Shown here one piece after another: positions 44,944 to 52,512 of a DNA stretch of 64,000 bases. Position 1 is the first letter of the stretch. Each line of letters opens with the position of its first letter. The notes under the pieces are model-generated. The model was not told the origin of the DNA, did not search any database, and worked only from the letters and a program-made list of their open reading frames with translations. Made by a program: the position numbers and the translations under genes. This DNA comes from Bradyrhizobium sp. CSS354 (GTDB lineage: Bacteria > Pseudomonadota > Alphaproteobacteria > Rhizobiales > Xanthobacteraceae): assembly GCF_029051725.1 (NCBI RefSeq), contig NZ_JAACFU010000007.1:309501-373500 (forward strand). Direction: 5' to 3'.

Positions 44944-46398
44944 CTACGGCGACACCGCTCCGCGGCTCACGGCCCGCGGGGCAGTCAGGTCTTTCCAGGT
45001 GGAATTGGCGACATGCACCGGCGAGAACGCCGGGCGCTCGACATAATGGCCGTCGCCGGCCTCGGCGCGCAGATCGCCATCCTTCCAGACCATTCGGCCG
45101 CGCGACAGCGTCACCGCCGGTCCGCCGGTGCAGGAAAAGCCCTCGAACACATTGTAGTCGATCCGGCTCATCTGCCGCTTCGCGCTGATAGTCCTGCTCG
45201 CCTTGGGATCCCAAACCACGACATCCGCGTCCGAGCCGGCGGCGACCGCGCCCTTGCGCGGATAGATGTTGAGGATGCGGGCGATGTTCGCCGAGGTCAC
45301 TGCGACGAATTCCTCCTTCGTCAGCCGTCCCGTGGTGACGCCCGCGGTCCACAGCAGCGCGAGGCGATCTTCGAGGCCGCCGGTGCCGTTCGGGATCTTT
45401 CTGAAATCGCCGCGCCCGAACCGCTTCTGCTCGGTGGTGAAGGCGCAGTGGTCGGTCGCGACCACCTGCAGCGAGCCGGCTTGCAGACCGGCCCAAAGAC
45501 TATCCTGATGCGACCTGTCGCGGAACGGCGGCGACATCACGCGCTGCGCGGAATGATCCCAGTCCTTGTTCTGATATTCACCGGCGTCCAGCAGCAAGTG
45601 CTGGATCAGCGGCTCGCCGTACACGCGCTTGCCCGCCGCACGTGCGCGCGCGATCGCCTCATGCGCTTCGCGGCAGCTCGTGTGCACGATGTAGACCGGC
45701 GTCCCTGTCATGTCGGCGATCATGATGGCGCGGTTGGTGGCTTCGCCCTCGACCTCCGGCGGCCGTGAATAAGCATGTCCCTCGGGGCCGGTGACACCGC
45801 GCGCGATCAGCGCCTCCTGCATCAGGGCGACGACGTCGCCGTTCTCCGCATGCACGACCGGCATGGCGCCGAGATGGGCGCAGCGGGCGAACGAGTTGTA
45901 GAGCTCGTCGTCGTTCACCATCAGTGCGCCTTTGTAGGCCATGAAGTGCTTGAAGGTGTTGATGCCGTAGGTTTTGACCACGGTCTCCATCTCGTCGTGG
46001 ATCTGCTTCGACCACGACGTCACCGCCATGTGGAAGCCGTAGTCGGAGGCCGCCTTCTCGGATTTGTGCCGCCACTCCTGATAGGCCGCGAGCATCGACT
46101 GGCCGGGATCGGGCAGGCAGAAATCCACCACCATGGTGGTGCCGCCGACCAGTGCCGCCTTGGTCCCCGATTCGAAATCGTCGGCGGTGACCGTGCCCAT
46201 GAACGGCATTTCGAGATGGGTGTGCGGATCGATGCCGCCGGGGATGACGTAGGCGCCGCCGGCATCGATGGTCTCGCTGCCGACGGGCGCATCGAGCGAC
46301 TGCCCGACCGCGACGATGGTCGCGCCGTCGATCAGCACGTCCGCGCGGCGCGAATGATCATGATTGACGACGGTGCCGCCGCGGATGAGGAGGGGCAT
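44944..46398 (-). CDS. hydA: Dihydropyrimidinase / D-hydantoinase
   Basis: 484 residues, normal for the family. Binuclear metal site residues are visible: DPHTHLEMPF (His-x-His) near 57-66, a carboxylated Lys in FKHFMAYKGALMVND near 150, HAENGD near 183, IVHTSC near 236 and VATDHCAFT (Asp) near 312. The enzyme opens the ring of dihydropyrimidines or 5-substituted hydantoins to N-carbamoyl amino acids. Upstream of, and probably cotranscribed with, the peptide-type binding protein; TetR at 46510-47115 is on the same strand upstream. Cytoplasmic. Confidence 0.95.
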   Translation of the reverse strand: MPLLIRGGTVVNHDHSRRADVLIDGATIVAVGQSLDAPVGSETIDAGGAYVIPGGIDPHTHLEMPFMGTVTADDFESGTKAALVGGTTMVVDFCLPDPGQSMLAAYQEWRHKSEKAASDYGFHMAVTSWSKQIHDEMETVVKTYGINTFKHFMAYKGALMVNDDELYNSFARCAHLGAMPVVHAENGDVVALMQEALIARGVTGPEGHAYSRPPEVEGEATNRAIMIADMTGTPVYIVHTSCREAHEAIARARAAGKRVYGEPLIQHLLLDAGEYQNKDWDHSAQRVMSPPFRDRSHQDSLWAGLQAGSLQVVATDHCAFTTEQKRFGRGDFRKIPNGTGGLEDRLALLWTAGVTTGRLTKEEFVAVTSANIARILNIYPRKGAVAAGSDADVVVWDPKASRTISAKRQMSRIDYNVFEGFSCTGGPAVTLSRGRMVWKDGDLRAEAGDGHYVERPAFSPVHVANSTWKDLTAPRAVSRGAVSP

Positions 46399-46509
46399 TG
46401 GAGGCTCCGGAGTGAGGCGTGAACCTCGCGAAGCTAAGCGCGCTGCATGCGACGCGACAGGTGAAATTTTAGTCAGCCATCGCCGACAGTTGAGCTGTGC
46501 TCTCCGCCT

Positions 46510-47115
46510 CTACGCCGCCCGCGCGATCAGCCCGTCAATCATCGCGCGCACCAGGCCCGCGATTTCCTTCCGGAGCGCCGGTAGCGGTACCGCGACCAGC
46601 TTCTGCTCCAGTCCCAGCGCCACCATGCCATGCACCGCCGAGAACAGGCTGCGCGCGGTGATGCCGAGCTCCTCCCGACTGCGTTGTGGAAACAGCGCGG
46701 CCAGCGGCTGGTAGACGTGGCGGAACAGCTGGAGCTGGTCGTCGATGGACCAGTCGGGGAGGGGCTTGTCGGGGTCCATGCGGTGCTCGAACAGCGCGCG
46801 CCACAGTTCGAGATTTTCCGCGGCGAAATCGCAATAGGCGAGGGCGATGCGGACCAGAGTCGCCTGCGGCGACGGCTCGCCGCTTTCCACCGCGCTCAGG
46901 GCCTGGTCGAGCCGATGCAAGGTGCGCGAGCCCACGCGCAGGATCAGCTCGTCCACATCGGCGACGAGATTGTAGACGGCGCCGTTGGCGCAGCCGATCT
47001 CGCGGGCGAGATCGCGGGTTTTCAGGCCCGCCAATCCCCTGTCGGCGATCATTCGTTCCGCTGCCAGGATCAGATCGGATCGAAGTTTCTCTCGGCGTTC
47101 CAATGTCTTAGTCAT
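46510..47115 (-). CDS. TetR/AcrR-family repressor of the pspA-yiaA genes
   Basis: 201 residues from ATG 47115 (MTKTLERREKLRSDLILAAERM). The N-terminal HTH is at about 10-60 (GLAGLKTRDLAREIGCANGAVYNLVADVDELI); the C-terminal part is a TetR_C/WHG-type ligand-binding domain (LEQKLVAVPLPALRKEIAGLV). It is divergent from pspA with 102 bases between, a space filled by three copies of one palindrome, so it very likely represses itself and pspA. A longer in-frame start at 47202 would run through the operators and is rejected. Ligand unknown. Confidence 0.92.
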   Translation of the reverse strand: MTKTLERREKLRSDLILAAERMIADRGLAGLKTRDLAREIGCANGAVYNLVADVDELILRVGSRTLHRLDQALSAVESGEPSPQATLVRIALAYCDFAAENLELWRALFEHRMDPDKPLPDWSIDDQLQLFRHVYQPLAALFPQRSREELGITARSLFSAVHGMVALGLEQKLVAVPLPALRKEIAGLVRAMIDGLIARAA

Positions 47116-47130
47116 CTGCGGCCAAATTTC

Positions 47131-47201
47131 TGAGCGTTGCTCAAATATTGATTGAACGATGTTCAAGTTTGTTGCTACAAACCATCTGTGAGCAACGCTC
47201 A
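47131..47201. promoter_or_regulatory. Three-copy TetR operator array
   Basis: TGAGCGTTGCTCA (47131-47143), TGAACGATGTTCA (47153-47165) and TGAGCAACGCTCA (47189-47201) share the palindrome TGARC-N3-GYTCA. The first and third are exact reverse complements of each other. Centres are 22 and 36 bases apart. They lie between the divergent TetR and pspA start codons and are the likely binding sites of the TetR protein. Confidence 0.8.
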
Positions 47202-47217
47202 TAACAGGGAGCTTCAG

Positions 47218-47913
47218 ATGTTCAAGACCGTAGTGACACTCTTCCGCGGCAGCGTGGCCGCCGCGGGCGAAGAACTGGAAGACCGGACGGCCCTTCTGAT
47301 CCTAGATCAACAGATGCGCGACGCCGCAGCCGCCCTCGAGCGCGGCAAACGGACCCTGGCGCTGGCGATCGCACAGGACCAGCAAGAAGGCCGCAAGCTC
47401 GAGGCGACTGTCGCCCGCATCGCCGATCTCGAGACCCGCGCCGTGGCGGCGCTCGACGGCGGCCGCGAGGATCTCGCCAACGATGCCGCTGAAGCCATCG
47501 CGGGCCTGGAGGCCGATCGCGACGCGGCGCTGACGGCACGCGCGCTGTTCGCAACCGAGATTGCGCGGCTGAAGCGGCACGTCGCAAGCGCGCAGGCCCG
47601 CATCACCGAGCTCGATCGCGGCCGCCGCGTCGCCCGTGCCTCGGAAGCGGTGCGCTCGCTTCGCCGCAGCGGCATCGAGGCAGCACGTCCCTACGAATCC
47701 ACGCTGCCGGAGGCGGAGAGCACCTTGAGACGTCTTCGTGAGCGGCAGATGGAAGCCCAGGCCGCCGACGACGCGCTGGTCGAGCTCGATGCCGCCAGCG
47801 GTCCGCTCGCCACCGCCGAAAAACTCGCCGAGCAGGGTTTTGGCCCCCGGCTCAAGACGACCGCGGACGACGTGCTGGCACGGTTGAAGTCCAAGCGCAC
47901 GCCGACTGCCTGA
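47218..47913 (+). CDS. pspA: PspA/IM30-family membrane-protection protein
   Basis: 231 residues from ATG 47218; an upstream in-frame start would lie in the operators. The whole protein is an extended coiled coil rich in Ala, Glu, Arg and Leu. It opens with MFKTVVTLFRGSVAAAGEELEDRTALLILDQQMRDA, the conserved PspA N-terminus that contains the membrane-binding amphipathic helix. The family forms rods and carpets on stressed inner membranes. Unlike the enteric psp genes there is no pspF neighbour or sigma-54 site seen; control by the divergent TetR is indicated. It is followed by the YiaA-like gene at 36 bases. Confidence 0.92.
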   Translation: MFKTVVTLFRGSVAAAGEELEDRTALLILDQQMRDAAAALERGKRTLALAIAQDQQEGRKLEATVARIADLETRAVAALDGGREDLANDAAEAIAGLEADRDAALTARALFATEIARLKRHVASAQARITELDRGRRVARASEAVRSLRRSGIEAARPYESTLPEAESTLRRLRERQMEAQAADDALVELDAASGPLATAEKLAEQGFGPRLKTTADDVLARLKSKRTPTA

Positions 47914-47949
47914 TTTCAACCCAATCATTCGAACCAACAGGAGACCATC

Positions 47950-48225
47950 ATGAACCAGAATGGCCAGCCCCACAGCGGCGCCTGGGTGACTTTCACTTAC
48001 TTGTCCTTCGCAGCCTCCGCCTTCCTCATCGCCATCGGCATCTTCTTCCTGCCGATCGACCTCTGGATGAAGGGTTATCTCACCATGGGCATCGTCATGC
48101 TGATCCAGACTTGCATCACCCTGACCAAGACGGTTCGCGACAACCATGAAAGCAGCCGGATGGTGAACCGCATCGAGGATGCCAAGGCGGAACGTCTGCT
48201 GATGGAAGTCTCCAAGACGGCTTGA
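47950..48225 (+). CDS. YiaA/YiaB-type two-helix membrane protein
   Basis: 91 residues with CAGGAG eight bases before the ATG. Two membrane helices (about 16-33 and 42-60) connected by a short FFLPIDLWMKGYL turn make the YiaAB two-helix fold, followed by a charged 30-residue tail. It is cotranscribed with pspA, which often pairs with YiaA-like proteins. A role in inner-membrane stress with PspA is inferred. Confidence 0.9.
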   Translation: MNQNGQPHSGAWVTFTYLSFAASAFLIAIGIFFLPIDLWMKGYLTMGIVMLIQTCITLTKTVRDNHESSRMVNRIEDAKAERLLMEVSKTA

Positions 48226-48449
48226 TAGGCATAGCCATTACGCAAGGAGGCAGTGGAGCAACGCGCTCCGCTGCTTCGCGCCGGAGCGCATTCCGCCCCT
48301 CGTTTCGCGCTTGCGAAATGCAACCGAGCCATGACGGATCGCGCGGGCGTGCGCTCTTGCGCAACCGCACGGGCAGGGGCAGTCTTCACAGGCGGCGCAC
48401 AAGAACGCCGCCAATAAGATGTGATTACAAGATCTCGGCGAGGAACCTC

Positions 48450-49513
48450 ATGGCAGCGATGCGGATCGACTGCGACATCCACCCGGCGGTTGGTGGCACG
48501 CGCACGACGTTGCTGCCCTATCTCAGCGATCACTGGAAAGAGCAGGTCGTGAGCCGCGCCATCGACGGGCTCGATCTCACCTCCTATCCGCCCGGCATGC
48601 CGCTCACCGGCCGCGCCGACTGGCGTCCGGCGAACGGCACAAAGCCTGGTTCCGATCTTGCGATGGTGCAGAAGGGCGCATTCGAGCAGTTGGGTGCCAG
48701 CCACGCGATTCTCAACGTGCTCTATGGTGCGCAGGCCGTGTTTGACCCCTACATGGCGGCCGACTTCTGCAAGGCGATCAACACTGGATCGCCACTGAGT
48801 GGCTGTCGCGCGATCCGCGCTTGCGTGCTTCGATTGTGGTGCCGATGCAGGACCCGGATCTGGCGGTCGAGGAGATTGAGCGCCGCGCCGCCGATCACCG
48901 CTTCGTCTCGATCCTCGTGCTGGCGCAGGGCGAGACGCTGCTGGGACGGCGGCATTTCTGGCCGGTCTATCGGCTCGCCGAGAAATACAAGCTGCCGCTC
49001 GCGATCCACGCCGGCACGCAATATCGGCAGGCGCCGAGCTCGGCCGGCTGGCCGTCGCACCGCTACGAATATTACTTCGTCGAGGCGCAGGCGTTTCAGG
49101 CGCAGATCTTGAGCCTGATTTATGAGGGCGTGTTCGGCAAGTTTCCGAACCTCAAGGTCGTGCTGATGGAATCCGGCGTGAGCTGGCTGCCGGCCTTCAT
49201 GTGGCGCGCCAACAAGACCTGGCGGGGGGTGCGCGTCGAGGTGCCCTGGGTCGAGCGCGAGCCGGCAGCGATCATTCGCGAGAATTTCCGCGTCACCATG
49301 CAGCCGTTCGATGCGCCGGGCGACGCCAAAAGCGTCGAGGACATCATCGACCAGATCGGCTCCGAAAAGATGTTCCTGTTCGCGTCCGACTATCCGCACT
49401 GGCAGTTCGACGGCGACGATCCGATCCCGCCGAACCTGCCGAACAGCATCATATCGAAGATGTGCGTCGACAACCCGCTGGAGACGTTTCCGCGGCTGTC
49501 GCTCGCTAACTGA
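48450..49513 (+). pseudogene. Amidohydrolase (ACMSD-like) gene broken by a one-base deletion
   Basis: The frame from ATG 48450 (GAGGAA five bases upstream; MAAMRIDCDIHPAVGG) matches the metal-dependent amidohydrolase family as far as codon AAC at 48780-48782. Thereafter the family sequence continues in another frame (RASIVVPMQDPDLAVEEIER...) to the stop at 49513. Adding one G after 48782 restores AINDWIATEWLSRDPRLRAS, closely matching AINDWQLAFWSHRDPRLKAS of the paralogue next door. Metal ligands DCDIHP, the central AIHAGTQY and the late FASDYPHWQFDGDDP are all present on either side. Either a recent inactivation or a sequencing error; the rest of the gene shows no decay. Confidence 0.85.
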
Positions 49514-49527
49514 CTTTGGAGGTTCGC

Positions 49528-50640
49528 ATGAGTGAAGTCATCGACCGCCCGCTGCGGGAAGACGAGAAGCCCGTCGCTTCGCGGCTGCGCATCGTCGATT
49601 GCGACGTCCATCCAAGCCTGCATTCGTTCGACGATCTCAACGAGTTCCTGCCAAAGCGCTGGCAGCAGCATCTGAAGGAATATGGCAGCCATTTGCGCAC
49701 GCCCTATCTGTTCACCACGCCCTATCCGCGCTCCTCGCCGCTGATCGCGCGGCGCGATGCCTGGCCACCGTCGGGCGGTCCCCCCGGCTCGGATCTCGCT
49801 TTCATGCAGAAGCAGCATCTCGATCCGCTCGACGTCGAGTTCGGGATCTTGCAGGTGCTCGATCTCTTCATCTTCTCGCAGCAGAACCTTGAATTCGGCG
49901 CCGCGATCCAGCGCGCCATCAACGACTGGCAACTGGCGTTCTGGTCGCATCGCGACCCGCGCCTGAAGGCTTCGATCCTGGTCGGTCAGGATGGTGTTGA
50001 TCTCGCCATTGCCGAGATCGAACGCTGCGCGAAAATCGGCGAATACGTCCAGATCAACGTCTCGCCGCGCGCCAACGAGCCGCTGGGCCGTCGCCGCTAC
50101 TGGCCGATCTACGAGCGTGCCCAAGAACTAGGTCTGCCGCTCGGCATCCATGTCGGCGGCTATGGCGGGCATGCGCCGACCGGTGGCGGCTGGCCGTCCT
50201 ATTATGTCGAGGAGCACCAGTCCAACGCGCACACCATTGCAGCGCAGCTTGCCAGTCTCGTGATCGAGGGCGTGCCGGAGCGCTTTCCGAAACTGAAGTT
50301 CGTCTTCATCGAGGGCGGCTTCGGCTGGATCCCGTCCGCGGTGTGGCGGATGGACCAGCATTTCGAGCGCTTCCGCAGCGAGGTGCCGCATCTCAAGCGC
50401 AAGCCGTCGGAATACGTCCGTGAGCATTTCTGGTTCACGACGCAACCGATCGACGAGCCTGACGAAGCCCGGCAGCTGCGCTCGCTGATCGAATGGGTCG
50501 GCATCGATCGTCTCTTGTTTTCGTCGGACTATCCGCACTGGGATTTCGACGATCCGCGCTTTGCCTTCAAGACGCCGCTGACAGAAGCCGAGCGAAAGAA
50601 GATCTTCAGCACCAATGCCCGCGCCGTCTACAAGTTCTGA
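49528..50640 (+). CDS. Amidohydrolase family protein (ACMSD-like)
   Basis: 370 residues from ATG 49528 with GGAGG six bases upstream. TIM-barrel metallo-hydrolase of the amidohydrolase_2 family: IVDCDVHPSLHSFDDL near 27-42 (metal His/Asp), PLGIHVGGYGGH near 201-212, FVFIEGGFGWIPSAVWRMD, and SSDYPHWDFDDP with a metal Asp near the end. Relatives decarboxylate or hydrolyse aromatic-derived acids. It is followed after 15 bases by a Rieske ferredoxin and preceded by its frameshifted paralogue, a grouping seen in aromatic or terpenoid breakdown clusters; substrate unknown. Confidence 0.92.
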   Translation: MSEVIDRPLREDEKPVASRLRIVDCDVHPSLHSFDDLNEFLPKRWQQHLKEYGSHLRTPYLFTTPYPRSSPLIARRDAWPPSGGPPGSDLAFMQKQHLDPLDVEFGILQVLDLFIFSQQNLEFGAAIQRAINDWQLAFWSHRDPRLKASILVGQDGVDLAIAEIERCAKIGEYVQINVSPRANEPLGRRRYWPIYERAQELGLPLGIHVGGYGGHAPTGGGWPSYYVEEHQSNAHTIAAQLASLVIEGVPERFPKLKFVFIEGGFGWIPSAVWRMDQHFERFRSEVPHLKRKPSEYVREHFWFTTQPIDEPDEARQLRSLIEWVGIDRLLFSSDYPHWDFDDPRFAFKTPLTEAERKKIFSTNARAVYKF

Positions 50641-50655
50641 GAAGGTCTGCACGGT

Positions 50656-51069
50656 ATGGCCCGTCACATCGTCGCGTCCGCCTCGGAGATCCCGCCTGGT
50701 GGCAACAAGGTCGTCGATGTCGACGGCCGCGACATTGTCGTGTTCCACGTCAATGGCGAGTTCTTCGCGCTGCTGAACCGCTGCCCGCATGAAGGCGCGC
50801 CGCTGGAGAAAGCGGCCTGCGTGGCGCGGCTGACCTCCCCCGAGCCCGGCATCTATCAGCGCTCGCGCGTCGGCGAGATGCTGCGCTGTCCTTGGCATGG
50901 CTGGGAGTTCGACATGCGCAACGGCCAATCCTGGTTCGATCCGAAGCGCGTCAAGATAAGGTCATATCCGGTCGCTGTGGAGCGCGGCGAGGAACTCCAG
51001 AAAGGGCCGTATGTTGCCGAGACGTTTCCGGTGCATGTCGAGGACAGCTACGTGATTGTCGAGGTCTGA
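50656..51069 (+). CDS. Rieske [2Fe-2S] ferredoxin-like protein
   Basis: 137 residues. Both cluster-binding motifs are present: RCPHEGAPL (Cys-x-His) near 43-51 and LRCPWHGWEFDM (Cys-x-x-His) near 76-87, with a 20-residue insertion between them that carries an extra Cys. No catalytic domain, so it is a soluble electron carrier rather than an oxygenase subunit. It is cotranscribed with the amidohydrolase and may supply electrons to an oxygenase encoded elsewhere; no oxygenase is in the window. Confidence 0.93.
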   Translation: MARHIVASASEIPPGGNKVVDVDGRDIVVFHVNGEFFALLNRCPHEGAPLEKAACVARLTSPEPGIYQRSRVGEMLRCPWHGWEFDMRNGQSWFDPKRVKIRSYPVAVERGEELQKGPYVAETFPVHVEDSYVIVEV

Positions 51070-51140
51070 GCAGCCGTTTCGGATTGTGATTTCGCCGCAG
51101 GTGGGATAAGCCTCGCCCGCATTTATCGCGGAGACGAGCT

Positions 51141-51347
51141 TTGTCGAAACAATCCCTGCGTGAGGAGGCCGAGCGCCTGATCCGCGAATCGATGGAAAAG
51201 AAGACCGTCGTCGTCAAGCAGGGCGATACCCGCATCGAGGCCGTCTGCGGTAAATGCGGCGCCCCGAACCGGGTGCAGGCGCCAAAGGGCCAGACCCGCA
51301 TCAAGTTCGCCTGCAAGAATTGCGGGCACCAGCAAGAGACGCTGTAG
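51141..51347 (+). CDS. Small zinc-ribbon protein
   Basis: 68 residues starting at TTG 51141 with GGAGACGAG upstream. A helical N-terminus (SKQSLREEAERLIRESMEKK) is followed by a zinc ribbon with two CxxC pairs, VCGKCGAP near 35-42 and ACKNCGHQ near 57-64. The size and absence of other domains suggest a nucleic-acid or protein adaptor. It lies 71 bases after the Rieske gene on the same strand, and may be in the same transcript. No specific function can be assigned. Confidence 0.8.
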   Translation: MSKQSLREEAERLIRESMEKKTVVVKQGDTRIEAVCGKCGAPNRVQAPKGQTRIKFACKNCGHQQETL

Positions 51348-51365
51348 AGCGCCCCCTGTGTAACC

Positions 51366-51467
51366 CATCCTGAGGAGCCCGCTGCAAGCGGGCGTCTCGA
51401 AGGATCGAGGCCCCACCCGGGCCTGCATGTTTCGAGACGCGCGTTCCGCGCTCCTCACCATGAGGAT
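51366..51467. repeat. Palindromic repeat (CTGAGGAGC...CTCCTCACCATGAGG type)
   Basis: CCTGAGGAGCCCGC and GGGCGTCTCGAA at the left pair with TTCGAGACGCGCG and GCGCTCCTCACCATGAGG at the right. It lies between convergent genes. Common non-coding repeat class in Bradyrhizobium-like genomes. Confidence 0.8.
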
Positions 51468-51475
51468 TAAACAGC

Positions 51476-52321
51476 CTAATCCCCCTTCACGAATTTCGCG
51501 AATGCATCCGCATGGTCCGGATGCCAGCGTGACAGTGGCGGGCGGTTCTCCACGATGTCGCGGGCGGCCCACAGCATGCGCTTTTCGTCGAGCGCGCGCG
51601 GGACGTCGTTGTCCGGACACAGGATGTAGAAATCGCCGGCCTCCAGCCGCGTCAACATGAAGTCCACGGTCTGCTCGGCGGTCCAGGCCCCGGCCGGCTT
51701 CTCCGTCCGGCCCTTCGCGGTAAGGCCCGTAAAGACGAAGCCTGGAATCAGCAGATGCGCGGTGATGCGGCAACCCGCAGTGTTGCGCAGCTCGTGCTGG
51801 AGCGCTTCCGTAAAAGCCTTCACACCAGCTTTGGAGACGTTGTAGGCGGGATCGCCAGGCGGCGTGGTGATGCCCTGCTTCGAGCCGGTGTTGATGATGA
51901 GGCCGGCTCCGCCGCGCGCGATCATGTTGGGCGCGAAGATGCGCGAGCCGTTGATGATGCCCCACATGTTGACGCCGATGATGCGCTGCCAGTTGTCGGG
52001 TTCGCCGAACAGCGTGCTGCCGGGCTGGATACCCGCATTGTTCATGAGGATGTCGGTGCGACCGAAGCGCTCGCGCACGGCGCGCTCCAGTTCCGTCACG
52101 CTCTCGGCCTTGCTGACGTCAATCGCGAAGGTCATCACGTCTGTGGCGGACGTGACGGATGAGAGTCTTATTGCGGCTTCCGCCAGCCGCGCCTGATCCA
52201 CATCGGCGATACACACCTTCATGCCGTCGCGTGCGAAGGCCAAAGCGGCGGCAAATCCGATGCCGGACGCACCGCCGGTGATCACGGCAACATTGTCCTT
52301 GACGATCGCGGGGTGGGGCAT
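51476..52321 (-). CDS. Short-chain dehydrogenase/reductase
   Basis: 281 residues from ATG 52321 with GGAG upstream. Classical SDR: cofactor motif TGGASGIGFA near 16-25 with Asp in IADVDQ (favouring NAD), NNAG near 94-97, Ser in INTGSKQG, and catalytic YNVSK near 164-168. The C-terminus is longer than usual by about 40 residues (WAARDIVENRPPLSRWHPDHADAF...). Substrate unknown. It is divergent from the aldehyde dehydrogenase and convergent with the amidohydrolase-Rieske group, so it probably takes part in the same catabolic theme. Confidence 0.92.
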   Translation of the reverse strand: MPHPAIVKDNVAVITGGASGIGFAAALAFARDGMKVCIADVDQARLAEAAIRLSSVTSATDVMTFAIDVSKAESVTELERAVRERFGRTDILMNNAGIQPGSTLFGEPDNWQRIIGVNMWGIINGSRIFAPNMIARGGAGLIINTGSKQGITTPPGDPAYNVSKAGVKAFTEALQHELRNTAGCRITAHLLIPGFVFTGLTAKGRTEKPAGAWTAEQTVDFMLTRLEAGDFYILCPDNDVPRALDEKRMLWAARDIVENRPPLSRWHPDHADAFAKFVKGD

Positions 52322-52512
52322 GGATCGGTCTCCGGGGGGCTCGGTCGTGCTATAACATGGCACTCGCGCGACCCCGCACAACTCGGCATGGGAGGTCTTC
52401 GTTCCGCGTCGACTTTACGCCTCTCCTTTACGCCTGTCCGGCATCGCAGTATTCTCTCGACCAACGATCCCGCCCAGATCGAACCAATCAATCATTGACA
52501 GGGAGTTCAGCC

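Noticed and set aside
47152..47217. Upstream in-frame start of pspA
   Set aside because: It would translate through the operator palindromes; the conserved PspA N-terminus begins at 47218.
51123..51965. 280-residue minus-strand frame across the zinc-ribbon gene
   Set aside because: Overlaps the zinc-ribbon gene and part of the SDR gene in the wrong frame; product lacks domain features.
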